From positions 1 to 33,306 of the forward strand of contig CAJFQY010000023.1 in assembly GCA_904419315.1 (NCBI GenBank): a DNA stretch of 33,306 nt, written 5' to 3'. The notes under the pieces were generated by a model. That model was not told the DNA's origin, did no database searches, and saw only the letters and a program-made list of their open reading frames with translations. Positions 7,688 to 15,651 of this stretch are shown piece by piece. How positions within the stretch are numbered: position 1 is the stretch's first letter; each line of letters starts with the position of its first letter. The translations under genes and the position numbers were made by a program. The DNA comes from Zongyangia gallinarum (lineage in GTDB: Bacteria > Bacillota > Clostridia > Oscillospirales > Ruminococcaceae).

Positions 7688-8965
7688 TTAAGAATTAGCA
7701 GTTACGACGACCACAACAGCATAGTCGCCTTTTGCCCATACCAGTCCTTTCCCCGGTATTACGATATTGACCGGCACCTTAAACTGTCCGGCTACAATTT
7801 CGCTGCCTGAAAGGTCAACTTCGGCCACGATATCCGATGCAGACAAATTTTCTATAATACTGGCATCTCCCACAATCTGTACGTTGGAAATAGATTGAGT
7901 GTTGACGGTCACATCAAAGTTAGCCGGCTGGTTCACTACATTGATATTATCGACAGTATAGGTCTGGGATGTTAGATTTTCATTGGTAAAATCTGCCGTA
8001 ATAGTATTAATATTCTCAATATTGATAAACCCAGAGGGAAGTTGGACATCAAAATCAAAGGTGCTGTCCACATCCAATTGGCTGAAATCCACATAGCCGA
8101 GATGCAGTTCGCTCATATTGTCGATGGCATCGGTAGGACCTGCCACCTGAATTGTCTCATTAGACAGGGTATAAGTCAGGGAATCGATGGGGAAGCCGCT
8201 GGGCATATGCAAGAAGTCCAGCTTCACCGGCAACTCCTTCATCTTCAGAATGGGGATGGTAACCTCAACCGTTTCATCCTCCTCACTCATGGTGATGGCG
8301 GAGTTCTCAATGGCATTTCCCTCTTTGTCCAACAGTGTTACCTGGCCTTCTACAACCTTGGATTCCCGCAGGGTTTCATCTACTTCCACCCTGACCACAC
8401 ATTTTGCCACTCTGGACACATCATTTTCCGGTCCTGTAATAGTAATTTCCGAAGGATTGGCATAAGGCTGCTCCATCATATAACCGTCGGGAACGACAAC
8501 ACCGGAAACATCCACATCCAGGCTCAATGTTTGGGTGGACAGACGGTCAAAGGTGACTCGGACCGTCTCCGGCTTGTTAGATATAATCTCAAATGCCTGG
8601 CTGTTGTCTCGTTTTGACACCTGGATTTTTAAATCATAGCTTCCCGGCCCAGTCACGCCGGCAAGGGATGCCGTAGCGATTACATCATCAGCAGTCAGAC
8701 TGCCCACTACATAACGCTCTCCCGTAACCCAAACGTCCACAGTGCTGTCCTCGCCGTCTACCACATCCAACCCTAATCTTCCAATGGATGTAGACTGAAT
8801 ATCAATATTGACGGGGACCTGGGTTAACTTCCCATTTATTTCAGGGCTTACGGTAAACGCAACCACAAACCAGGTGATGATGGCAACGACAAAGGCAAAA
8901 ATCCATACAAATTTTTTATTATCAAACAGCTTGCCTAAGCTCAACTTTTTCCATTTCATCTTCAT
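7688..8965 (-). CDS. cdaR: CdaR, YbbR-repeat regulator of diadenylate cyclase
   Basis: 425 residues: a short basic N-terminus, one membrane anchor at about residues 18-38 (FVWIFAFVVAIITWFVVAF), then a long extracytoplasmic beta-rich region made of YbbR repeats. Recurrent features are VxVxGP/VxGxxxxV strand signatures such as EITITGPENDVSRV, TIQVAGPTDAI and NVQIVGDASII. In Firmicutes CdaR binds and modulates the membrane-bound cyclase CdaA. Here its ATG overlaps the cdaA stop in an ATGA junction, so the two are translationally coupled, which supports the assignment. The usual third gene of this operon, glmM, does not follow; a terminator does. Confidence 0.92.
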   Translation of the reverse strand: MKMKWKKLSLGKLFDNKKFVWIFAFVVAIITWFVVAFTVSPEINGKLTQVPVNIDIQSTSIGRLGLDVVDGEDSTVDVWVTGERYVVGSLTADDVIATASLAGVTGPGSYDLKIQVSKRDNSQAFEIISNKPETVRVTFDRLSTQTLSLDVDVSGVVVPDGYMMEQPYANPSEITITGPENDVSRVAKCVVRVEVDETLRESKVVEGQVTLLDKEGNAIENSAITMSEEDETVEVTIPILKMKELPVKLDFLHMPSGFPIDSLTYTLSNETIQVAGPTDAIDNMSELHLGYVDFSQLDVDSTFDFDVQLPSGFINIENINTITADFTNENLTSQTYTVDNINVVNQPANFDVTVNTQSISNVQIVGDASIIENLSASDIVAEVDLSGSEIVAGQFKVPVNIVIPGKGLVWAKGDYAVVVVVTANS

Positions 8966-9825
8966 TTGTTTTTCGACCTCCAGAATGCCAGCCTTTTTTC
9001 GCCAGATTCGCTGGGCTTGTTGGGCAACAGCTCTTTTTCCAAGAGCTGACTGAGCGTGTGAGCGTCAAATCCCCGCTGGAGGCGGCCATTCATGGCCACC
9101 GAAATAACACCGGTTTCTTCAGAAACCACTACCACTACCGCATCAGAATTTTCGCTCATGCCGATGGCGGCGCGATGTCTGGTTCCCAGCTGCTTACTGA
9201 TTTCATCTGTTGTAGAGAGAGGCAAAAAACATCCCGCAGCATAAAGTCTGCCTCCCCGGATAATCATAGCGCCGTCATGGAGAGGAGAATTGGGGAAAAA
9301 GACATTGCCGATAAGCTCTGCGGTAGGATCCGCATTGATAATGGTGCCAGTTTTGATGATTTCCCCTAGTTTGGTCTGACGTTCGATTACCATCAGCGCC
9401 CCAATTTTTTGACGTGACAATGCCGCCGACGCATTACAGATCATTGAAATTGCTGTCCGCCATTTCCACACAGCCTCTTCCTCATCTGTGTTGCCGGCGC
9501 CAAACACATTAAAACTAGACAATCGTGTCCGTCCCATTTGCTCCAAAGCTCTTCGAAGTTCCGGCTGGAACACCACCAGCAATGCAATCATTCCGTATTC
9601 AAATACATAACGCAGCACAAAGCTCACCGTTTTGAGCCCAACCTGTTCTGCCAATAAATAGGAAATTGCCAACAGGGCGATGCCCTTAACAAGTTGCTCA
9701 GCACGTGTTTCCCGTACCAGCTTCACGCCCTTACAAATTAGGTAGGCAACGATGACGATATCCAAAATATCTACAATGGTAATGGTTCTTATAATACTGA
9801 GCAGTGAATTCCAAAAAAGTCCCAT
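8962..9825 (-). CDS. cdaA: Diadenylate cyclase CdaA
   Basis: 287-residue membrane cyclase that makes cyclic di-AMP from two ATP, controlling potassium, osmolyte and cell-wall homeostasis. Three N-terminal membrane segments (about 18-32, 46-61, 68-86) lead to the VVFQPELRRALEQ connector, then the DAC domain with LHDGAMII (DGA at 184-186) and LGTRHRAAIGMSE (RHR at 216-218), both needed for catalysis. The length and order match CdaA/DacA rather than DisA or CdaS. The ATG has AAGGGAAG 7 bases upstream. It is the first gene of a two-gene unit with cdaR. A short inverted repeat lies in its leader. Confidence 0.96.
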   Translation of the reverse strand: MGLFWNSLLSIIRTITIVDILDIVIVAYLICKGVKLVRETRAEQLVKGIALLAISYLLAEQVGLKTVSFVLRYVFEYGMIALLVVFQPELRRALEQMGRTRLSSFNVFGAGNTDEEEAVWKWRTAISMICNASAALSRQKIGALMVIERQTKLGEIIKTGTIINADPTAELIGNVFFPNSPLHDGAMIIRGGRLYAAGCFLPLSTTDEISKQLGTRHRAAIGMSENSDAVVVVVSEETGVISVAMNGRLQRGFDAHTLSQLLEKELLPNKPSESGEKRLAFWRSKNK

Positions 9826-9850
9826 ATTAATACTTCCCTTTATTTTCCAT

Positions 9851-9871
9851 CACGGCTAAACCGTGTTTTTT
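9851..9871. other. Small inverted repeat with T run in the cdaA leader
   Basis: CACGG-CTAAA-CCGTG followed by six T on the plus strand. For the plus strand it looks like a weak terminator, but no plus-strand gene lies nearby; for the minus strand it is a 5-bp hairpin about 25 bases before the cdaA start. The remaining gap from 9826 to 10016 is AT-rich and I could not settle on a promoter. Confidence 0.3.
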
Positions 9872-10016
9872 CCATTGCGCTTGTCTATTCTACTTTTTCA
9901 AATCTAGCATATTGCCCTCAGAAGGGGGCAGAAATATCTTATATTTATTTTTATTCTAACACATTTATTTTTCAACTTAAAGGGTGATGACCGTATTTTA
10001 CATAAAATTCATGAGA

Positions 10017-11177
10017 TTATTTTTTCCCTTTTTGCAGCACTATTTTTACCGCTCCCAGCAACCGTTGAATGTCTTGGGCGGTAGTGAAAGAAGAAAGGCT
10101 TGCGCGGATGGCACCGATTTCTGTTGTCCCCAATTTTTGATGGGAAAGGGGGGCGCAATGATAGCCACCTCGCAAAGCAATTCCCTGTCGATCCAACTGT
10201 TCCACCGCAGTGAAGCTGTCCATCCCCTGCAGGTTAAAGCAAATCACCGGCACATAATGGCTGTTATCCGGCCGCTTGGTATAGAGGATCACTCCTTTTA
10301 TCTTGCTCAAGCCATCATAGAGCATACGGGTTAGATTCATTTCGCGCTGATAAATTTTAGGCAGAGTCTCCCTTTTTAGATAAGAAAGGCCTGCTCCCAG
10401 TCCAATAATGCCCACTGTATTCAGCGTGCCACTTTCAAATTTGTCGGGCATAAATTCCGGCTGTTCAAGTTCCAGGGAATTACTCCCTGTTCCCCCTTCC
10501 ATGAGCGGACGCAATAGATCTCCCCGATCGGTGATGAGCACACCGGTACCGGAAGGGCCATAAAGGCATTTGTGCCCCGCCATACAGAGAAAATCAATAT
10601 TGTCTTTTTGAATATCAATGGGAAGGATCCCCGCCGTTTGAGCAGCATCCACCAAAAACAGAATGCCATAGCGCTTTGCCAACCGGCCCAGTTTTTCAAT
10701 AGGAAGACGGATACCGCATACATTAGAGGCATGGGTACAGGCAATAAGCCGGGTGCGGGCTGTAATTTGGGATGCAAAGTTTTCCACCGTCCGGTCATCA
10801 TCCCCCTCTACCACGTCTGCCACACTATAGGTGATCAGTCCCTGGGTGGCCAAACAATGGATCGGCCTGAGCACCGAGTTATGTTCAAAAGTAGAAATGA
10901 CCACATGATCTCCTCGCTGCAATATCCCTTTGATGGCAATATTTAGCGCGTGGGTGCAATTCTGCGTAAAGATCACATTGGTCACATCATATGCATGGAA
11001 AAAATCCGCTAGGGCTTCCCTACAGTCATATACTTTCTCCGCTGTAGCAGCGGACATCCTGTGACCGCTTCTCCCAGGATTTGCTCCATAGGTAGTAAAG
11101 GCAGTCTGCACTGCCTTTACTACGGAAGCCGGCTTGGGGAATGTGGTCGCCGCATTATCTAAATATACCACAATCAA
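10017..11177 (-). CDS. Class V aminotransferase, cysteine desulfurase family
   Basis: 386-residue PLP enzyme of the EF2568-type cysteine desulfurase family (TIGR01977). Typical start YLDNAATTFPKP; PLP lysine Lys203 in AGHKCLYGPSGTG; Asp177 and Gln180 in VDAAQT; the active-site cysteine Cys341 in RGGYHCAPLSHQKLGT. Such enzymes release sulfur or selenium from cysteine or selenocysteine as an enzyme-bound persulfide. The first possible codon is TTG at 11177, overlapping the upstream DUF3343 stop; a GTG at 11171 is an alternative and would remove two residues. The overlap with DUF3343, a putative Se/S-carrier family, suggests a sulfur or selenium transfer pair. It is not the canonical IscS/NifS of an isc cluster: no iscU or suf gene is nearby. 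Confidence 0.88.
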   Translation of the reverse strand: MIVVYLDNAATTFPKPASVVKAVQTAFTTYGANPGRSGHRMSAATAEKVYDCREALADFFHAYDVTNVIFTQNCTHALNIAIKGILQRGDHVVISTFEHNSVLRPIHCLATQGLITYSVADVVEGDDDRTVENFASQITARTRLIACTHASNVCGIRLPIEKLGRLAKRYGILFLVDAAQTAGILPIDIQKDNIDFLCMAGHKCLYGPSGTGVLITDRGDLLRPLMEGGTGSNSLELEQPEFMPDKFESGTLNTVGIIGLGAGLSYLKRETLPKIYQREMNLTRMLYDGLSKIKGVILYTKRPDNSHYVPVICFNLQGMDSFTAVEQLDRQGIALRGGYHCAPLSHQKLGTTEIGAIRASLSSFTTAQDIQRLLGAVKIVLQKGKK

Positions 11178-11395
11178 TCACGCCCTTCGATTAAACCTTC
11201 GATAAAAATCCCATTGAGCCTGAGTAGTTCCACCGACCTCTCCACATCCCTATCCTGAACGACCAAACCGTGAGCACAACCACCCTTTTGGTTATGCGTT
11301 CTCTCTATGCCGCAGCGTATCCCGTCTCTTTGTAGAAGCCGCTGGCCTTTCATTGCCAATGTCGCTGAGCTGAGAACAATCACCGTTTTTCCCAT
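11174..11395 (-). CDS. DUF3343 protein, putative Se/S carrier-like
   Basis: 73 residues, whole length of the DUF3343 family. The N-terminal strand GKTVIVLSSATLAMKGQRLL is followed by GIRCGIERT (Cys28) and KGGCAHGLVV (Cys40), the two cysteines best placed to carry sulfur or selenium, then a helix and a final strand IEGLIEGRD. GGGAGG stands 8 bases before the ATG. Its last codons overlap the start of the cysteine-desulfurase-family gene. In other bacteria DUF3343 occurs beside selenium-metabolism genes such as yedF and selD, neither of which is in this window. A carrier role is inferred from family and neighbour only. Confidence 0.8.
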   Translation of the reverse strand: MGKTVIVLSSATLAMKGQRLLQRDGIRCGIERTHNQKGGCAHGLVVQDRDVERSVELLRLNGIFIEGLIEGRD

Positions 11396-11508
11396 GAGAA
11401 AGACCTCCCGGTAATCAGTTTACCGCAGTATGTCCGTGAGGCCTTGCCGGCGGGTATTCCTTTCCTATCAGACATCACCGCGGCTTTTACATCATATGCG
11501 CACTTAGA

Positions 11509-11551
11509 AGAAGGGTGTGTCCGCTTTTTATCCAAACGGGCACACCCTTCT
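11509..11551 (-). terminator. Long hairpin after ispDF
   Basis: An 11-bp perfect stem AGAAGGGTGTG / CACACCCTTCT, extended to 14 pairs with one G-U, around a 15-base loop. It starts about ten bases after the ispDF stop. There is no U run after it on the minus strand, so it may act as an mRNA 3'-end stabiliser or a poor terminator instead. The rest of 11396-11508 shows the DUF3343 ribosome site and a possible 32-codon frame. Confidence 0.5.
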
Positions 11552-11560
11552 CAAAGCTTC

Positions 11561-12751
11561 TTATTTTTTTGTCAATAGGCAAACGGCATGGGCCGCTATT
11601 CCCTCTTTTGCTCCTGTAAATCCCAACCCCTCTTCGGTGGTGGCCTTCACCGATACCGCTTCGGTGTCCACATGGCACAACGCCGCAATATTCCGACGCA
11701 TCTCCTGAATATGAGGAAACAATTTAGGCCACTGGGCAATGACGGTAGCATCCAAATTTTCTAAGCGGTATCCTCCTTCTTCTATCAGGGTCATCACCCT
11801 CTCTAAGAGCTTTTTGCTGTCGGCGCCCCGGTAGCTTTCGTCTGTGTCTGGAAAGTGCTTGCCGATATCGCCCAGGGCAAGCGCCCCCAAAAGGGCGTCC
11901 ATCACCGCATGCAAAAGGACATCCGCATCAGAGTGGCCCAGCAGCCCCCATTCTCCCGGAATATGCACTCCGCCCAAAATCAAAGGGCGTTCCTCTACCA
12001 AACGATGGACATCATATCCATGCCCAATCCGCACAAGCTTTCTCTCCTCTCTGTAGGATGGCTGGCCCTTCTCTTTTAAAAGAGCTGCCGCTATCTGAAT
12101 ATCCTCTGGGGTGGTAATTTTGATATTTTTGTAATCTCCCTGGGCCAAGTACACTTTTTTCCCCTGGCGTTCCACCAGCTGACAGTCGTCGGTCATGGAA
12201 AGTCCCGCCGCTTCACACTCTTGCAGAGCGTCTCGATAAAGCTGTGCAGCAAAAACCTGGGGAGTTTGGGTAATATAAAGCTGTTCCCGATCGGGAGTAT
12301 GGTCAATACTGCCGTCACATCCTCCCACCTTGATGGTATCCTTTACCTTAACCGCCGCCGTGCAGGCGCCCTTTTCTTCCGCCAAAGAAAGGCAGGCATC
12401 AATCGTTGCTTGGCTGACCAAAGGCCGGGCACCGTCGTGTATGCAGTAATATGCTGTCTGTGGATTTGCCGCAAGGATGCCTTGCTTTACCGACGCCTGC
12501 CGGCTGTCCCCTCCCGCTACTACGGCGTTGAGTTTTTGGATGCCATATTGCCGGGCCGCATTCTCTGTCTTCTCCCGGTCGGACTGACGTACCACCGCAA
12601 TAATCTCGTCAATTCGGTCATTGCGTTCAAAGGCCATCAAGCTATGTACCAACACCGGAATCCCATCTATCAGGGCCCATTGCTTGTCAATGCCCTCCAT
12701 CCGGCTGGCAGATCCTGCCGCCACCACAATCGCCGTTACCTTTTCTTTCAT
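11561..12751 (-). CDS. ispDF: Bifunctional IspD/IspF, MEP isoprenoid pathway
   Basis: 396-residue fusion of two MEP-pathway enzymes. Residues 1-235 are 2-C-methyl-D-erythritol 4-phosphate cytidylyltransferase (IspD): VVAAGSASRMEGIDKQ, then CIHDGARPLV, TQTPQVF and the closing NIKITTPED. Residues 239-396 are 2-C-methyl-D-erythritol 2,4-cyclodiphosphate synthase (IspF): RIGHGYDVHRL with metal ligands Asp247 and His249, GHSDADVLLHAVMDALLGA with His281, and the C-terminal TTEEGLGFTG. No IspE lies between; the two act on non-consecutive steps, as in other fused forms. The ATG at 12751 begins where homology starts; its ribosome site (GAGAGG at a distance, GGGAAG closer) is imperfect. The linker (about 228-240) is short and hydrophilic. 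Confidence 0.95.
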   Translation of the reverse strand: MKEKVTAIVVAAGSASRMEGIDKQWALIDGIPVLVHSLMAFERNDRIDEIIAVVRQSDREKTENAARQYGIQKLNAVVAGGDSRQASVKQGILAANPQTAYYCIHDGARPLVSQATIDACLSLAEEKGACTAAVKVKDTIKVGGCDGSIDHTPDREQLYITQTPQVFAAQLYRDALQECEAAGLSMTDDCQLVERQGKKVYLAQGDYKNIKITTPEDIQIAAALLKEKGQPSYREERKLVRIGHGYDVHRLVEERPLILGGVHIPGEWGLLGHSDADVLLHAVMDALLGALALGDIGKHFPDTDESYRGADSKKLLERVMTLIEEGGYRLENLDATVIAQWPKLFPHIQEMRRNIAALCHVDTEAVSVKATTEEGLGFTGAKEGIAAHAVCLLTKK

Positions 12752-12782
12752 ACACTTCCCAGCCTCTCTATTTCTCCCTTCT

Positions 12783-12811
12783 ATCATAACTCCTATAGAA
12801 AAAAAAAGCAA
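12783..12811 (-). promoter_or_regulatory. Possible promoter of ispDF
   Basis: Minus strand -35 TTGCTT (12811-12806), 17-base spacer, -10 TATGAT (12788-12783). The -35 lies in the U tract of the preceding terminator, which would let ispDF be expressed separately from the upstream oxidoreductase. The -35 matches only the TTG part of the consensus well. Confidence 0.4.
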
Positions 12812-12838
12812 AAGCCGGAAGCTTTACTTCCGGCTTTT
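12800..12838 (-). terminator. Rho-independent terminator
   Basis: Perfect 12-bp stem AAAAGCCGGAAG / CTTCCGGCTTTT with a five-base loop, starting 3 bases after the stop of the NAD(P)/FAD oxidoreductase and followed on the minus strand by GC and a run of at least eight U. Confidence 0.93.
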
Positions 12839-12841
12839 TTA

Positions 12842-14005
12842 TTAAACCATAGAGAACAATTCTTCATCTGCAGGGACCTGTTTCCCCTCACGAATCATTT
12901 TGGTCCAGGCATTTCCTTTTGCGATATTACCCACAAGAAGCATTCCGCGCAGGACTCCATCGAGAACCACCCCGCGCTGATAGCTCTTTTCTTCCCTTTT
13001 GACAACATAAGTCCCACCATCCAAGAAGATATCCCCAATGGCGAGGGACATGATACCATAATAGTTGAGCCCATTGCGCGGTGGATAAGCATTTTGATAA
13101 ACTGAATCTTTCCCCGCCATATTTTCCCCGGCTACTTTTCCCTGTTCCACGGCGCACAGCCATGTCCCGGTCAAACCGGTCACATCTCCCGCGGCGAAGA
13201 TGTCCGGCAAAGAGGTCATCATGTGCTCATTCACGGTAACCCCTCTGTCACTCTTCACAGAGCTTTTCGCAAAGGAAAAATTGGGGCGTACGCCTGCCGC
13301 CACAACAATGATGTCACAGTCGATATTCCTGCCATCTGCCAGCAGAATGCCTCGTGCATGAGAATCGCTATCTATAAGGCAGCTTTCCACCTTTGCCTGA
13401 AGGAAAAAGGAAGCGCCACGCTCCTCAAAAGCTTTCTGATACCTTGCCGCAGCTTCTTGATCCAGCTGCAGCGGAATGATCCGGTCCGCCATCTCCACTA
13501 CCGTTACCTGACATCCGCGATGCAACAGAGCTTCTGTAACATCCATCCCCACGAGGCCTGATCCAATGACAGCCACCCGGCAACCCTGGCTGATTTCCTC
13601 TAAAATTGCATCTGCATCCGGCATATCACGGAACACAAATACCCCGCTGGCATCCCGCAGATGCTCTACTGGCGGGATAGAAGGCTGGGCACCGGATGCG
13701 ATTAGAAGCCTGTCATAGCTTTCCCGGGAACCGTCGGAAAGAAGCACTTCTTTTGGTTCTGGATATATTTCTTCAGCGCCCTGTCCGGAGATCCAACGGA
13801 CCTGGTATTTCTCGAAAAAATCCGGCTCCACAAAATTGATCTTTTCCGCCGTTTTTTCTCCGGAAAGATAACGCAAAAGCATATTCCTTCCATAAACCTC
13901 TTGATCTGTGCTGACAACAACAATCTCATCTTCTTGCCGCAACCCGCGGATTGTTTTCGCAGCCGTCAGGCCGGCGGGTCCCGCGCCGATAATCACGTGT
14001 TTCAT
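12842..14005 (-). CDS. NAD(P)/FAD-dependent oxidoreductase
   Basis: 387-residue pyridine nucleotide-disulfide-type flavoprotein, the short COG1251/NirB-N-like kind. FAD motif HVIIGAGPAGLTAAKTI at residues 3-19; ASGAQPSIPP; NAD motif VAVIGSGLVGMDVTEAL in the middle; second FAD motif IFAAGDVTG near the end of the core. There is no CxxxxC or CxxC redox disulfide, so it is not a disulfide reductase; electron transfer to rubredoxin, another carrier or oxygen is more likely. It lacks the extra domains of NADH oxidases or NirB. The ATG at 14005 has GAGGTGG 5 bases upstream. It lies between a MATE gene and ispDF, with its own terminator. The electron acceptor cannot be inferred. Confidence 0.85.
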   Translation of the reverse strand: MKHVIIGAGPAGLTAAKTIRGLRQEDEIVVVSTDQEVYGRNMLLRYLSGEKTAEKINFVEPDFFEKYQVRWISGQGAEEIYPEPKEVLLSDGSRESYDRLLIASGAQPSIPPVEHLRDASGVFVFRDMPDADAILEEISQGCRVAVIGSGLVGMDVTEALLHRGCQVTVVEMADRIIPLQLDQEAAARYQKAFEERGASFFLQAKVESCLIDSDSHARGILLADGRNIDCDIIVVAAGVRPNFSFAKSSVKSDRGVTVNEHMMTSLPDIFAAGDVTGLTGTWLCAVEQGKVAGENMAGKDSVYQNAYPPRNGLNYYGIMSLAIGDIFLDGGTYVVKREEKSYQRGVVLDGVLRGMLLVGNIAKGNAWTKMIREGKQVPADEELFSMV

Positions 14006-14068
14006 CGTTTCCACCTCACCATATTCTAATTTCATCCTGTACTATTTTCAGGAAAATATGCAGCAGGA

Positions 14069-15400
14069 TCATGCTTTGAGCATATTGGCATTTTTCCATT
14101 TGCCCCGGACAAAGCGCCCAATAAATACAATCAGCCGGAACAGCCAGTCAATGGTCATAGCAATCCAGACACCAAAAACTCCCATTCCCATCCAGCTGGC
14201 CAACAGATAGCTAAACGCGATGCGGAACACCCACATAGAGATGATGGACATTATCATGGTATATTTGACATCCCCTGCGGCCCGCAATCCGTTGGGCAGC
14301 GTAAAGGAAGCTGTCCACAGGAAAATAGCACAAATACTGTGATAGATCAGGATCAATAGAGCATCTTTTGCTGCTGTGTCAGAAAGGTTGAAAAAGGCGA
14401 CCAATGCAGGGGAAGCGCAAAGAATCACAGCATTGAGAATTCCCATGCACAGGTAAGCTAGCTTTGTCAGTTTGACAGTATAACAGGTGGCCTGGTCATA
14501 GTCTCCGGCCCCAACACATTGGCCCACCACTGTAATCATTGCTAGTCCTATTGCGGTGCCCGGCAACACTGCTACATTGGCAACGGTAGTCGCCACCGCA
14601 TTGGCCGCAATAGCCGCTGTACCAAAGGTGGCGATCAGCCCCTGTACCAGTATTTTTCCTATCTGGAACATGCCGTTTTCCAGCCCATTAGGGACACCGA
14701 TCCGCAGAATATTCTGGATCATTCTGGGTTTTAGGTCAAATCTCCACAGTTTCTCCACATGGACAGGCAGCGTCGATCGATGCAGTAATATGATAATAAA
14801 AACGCAAGCAAGAAGCCGAGACGCCAATGAAGCAATACCGGCACCGGCAACTCCCATATCAAATCCATAGATTAAAACTGCATTTCCGGAAATGTTGACA
14901 ATATTCATCAGAAGCGAGGCGAACATAGATACCTTAGAGTTACCCATGGAACGGAAAAGGGCTGCTCCCGCGTTATACACAGCGATAAAGGGATAGGAAA
15001 GTGCGGACAGGAACAGATAGGTCTGGGCATTTGTCATAACATCCGCGTCAATGTGGCCAAAGGCTAGATTCAGCAAATGGTTGCGCAAAGAAAGGCAAAT
15101 TACCATGATGACAACAGAAAGAATAGCCACCGTGTAAATGAGTTGTTTACCAGCTATTCGGGCGTTTTTCTCATCATTGCGCCCCAAGTACTGGGAGGTC
15201 ACTACCGCGCCGCCTGTGGCCAAAGCCGAAAACACATTAATTAAGAGAATATTAATAGTGTCCACCAAAGAAATGCCAGAGACAGCCGCTTCACCGTTAT
15301 TGGCCACCATTACCGTGTCCGCCATACCTACGGTTACCGCTAGAATTTGCTCGATCATCAGCGGTATAATGAGTTTTTTTAGATCCCGCTTTGAAAACAT
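14069..15400 (-). CDS. MATE family multidrug/metabolite efflux transporter
   Basis: 443 residues, about 12 membrane helices, two MatE repeats. Repeat 1 starts LIIPLMIEQILAVTVGMADTVMV and contains SQYLGR; repeat 2 starts LRIGVPNGLENGMFQIGKILVQG and contains VGQCVGAGDYDQA. These are the usual family signatures. MATE proteins expel cationic drugs or metabolites using sodium or proton gradients; the substrate is unknown here. The ATG follows AAGGTGG at short distance. Only 63 bases separate its stop from the downstream flavoprotein start, so the two could be one transcript. Divergent from the YitT gene across a 251-base gap. Confidence 0.92.
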   Translation of the reverse strand: MFSKRDLKKLIIPLMIEQILAVTVGMADTVMVANNGEAAVSGISLVDTINILLINVFSALATGGAVVTSQYLGRNDEKNARIAGKQLIYTVAILSVVIMVICLSLRNHLLNLAFGHIDADVMTNAQTYLFLSALSYPFIAVYNAGAALFRSMGNSKVSMFASLLMNIVNISGNAVLIYGFDMGVAGAGIASLASRLLACVFIIILLHRSTLPVHVEKLWRFDLKPRMIQNILRIGVPNGLENGMFQIGKILVQGLIATFGTAAIAANAVATTVANVAVLPGTAIGLAMITVVGQCVGAGDYDQATCYTVKLTKLAYLCMGILNAVILCASPALVAFFNLSDTAAKDALLILIYHSICAIFLWTASFTLPNGLRAAGDVKYTMIMSIISMWVFRIAFSYLLASWMGMGVFGVWIAMTIDWLFRLIVFIGRFVRGKWKNANMLKA

Positions 15401-15588
15401 ACTCCACCTTCAAAATACACCTTATTTTATTAAACTATGCGCCTTTTTATTCCAAAAAGCAAGAGTATGTATGAAAAGAACAAAATATTTGTAAAATCGC
15501 AGCAGTATTTTCTGTTTTTCTTCTCTATTTTCTTGTCATTTTGTCTATTTCGTCTGAAATGTCATGAACTTTTTGTTGGAAAAAAGGT

Positions 15589-15617
15589 TTGAGAAATAAG
15601 AAAACTCCCGCTATACT
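15589..15617 (+). promoter_or_regulatory. Sigma-A promoter of the YitT-family gene
   Basis: TTGAGA (15589-15594), 17-base spacer, TATACT (15612-15617). A near-consensus vegetative promoter; transcription should begin about 15624, giving a leader of roughly 28 bases that ends in AAGGAGGT. The rest of the 15401-15588 gap is AT-rich and shows no convincing element for the divergent MATE gene. Confidence 0.85.
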
Positions 15618-15651
15618 TAAAAGAGAAACTAAACTGCAAGGAGGTCCTCCC

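Noticed and set aside
8042..8617. 191-codon plus-strand open frame
   Set aside because: Antisense to cdaR; His-rich composition typical of a shadow frame.
12221..13105. 294-codon plus-strand open frame
   Set aside because: Runs antisense across ispDF, the terminator and the next gene; an accident of codon bias.
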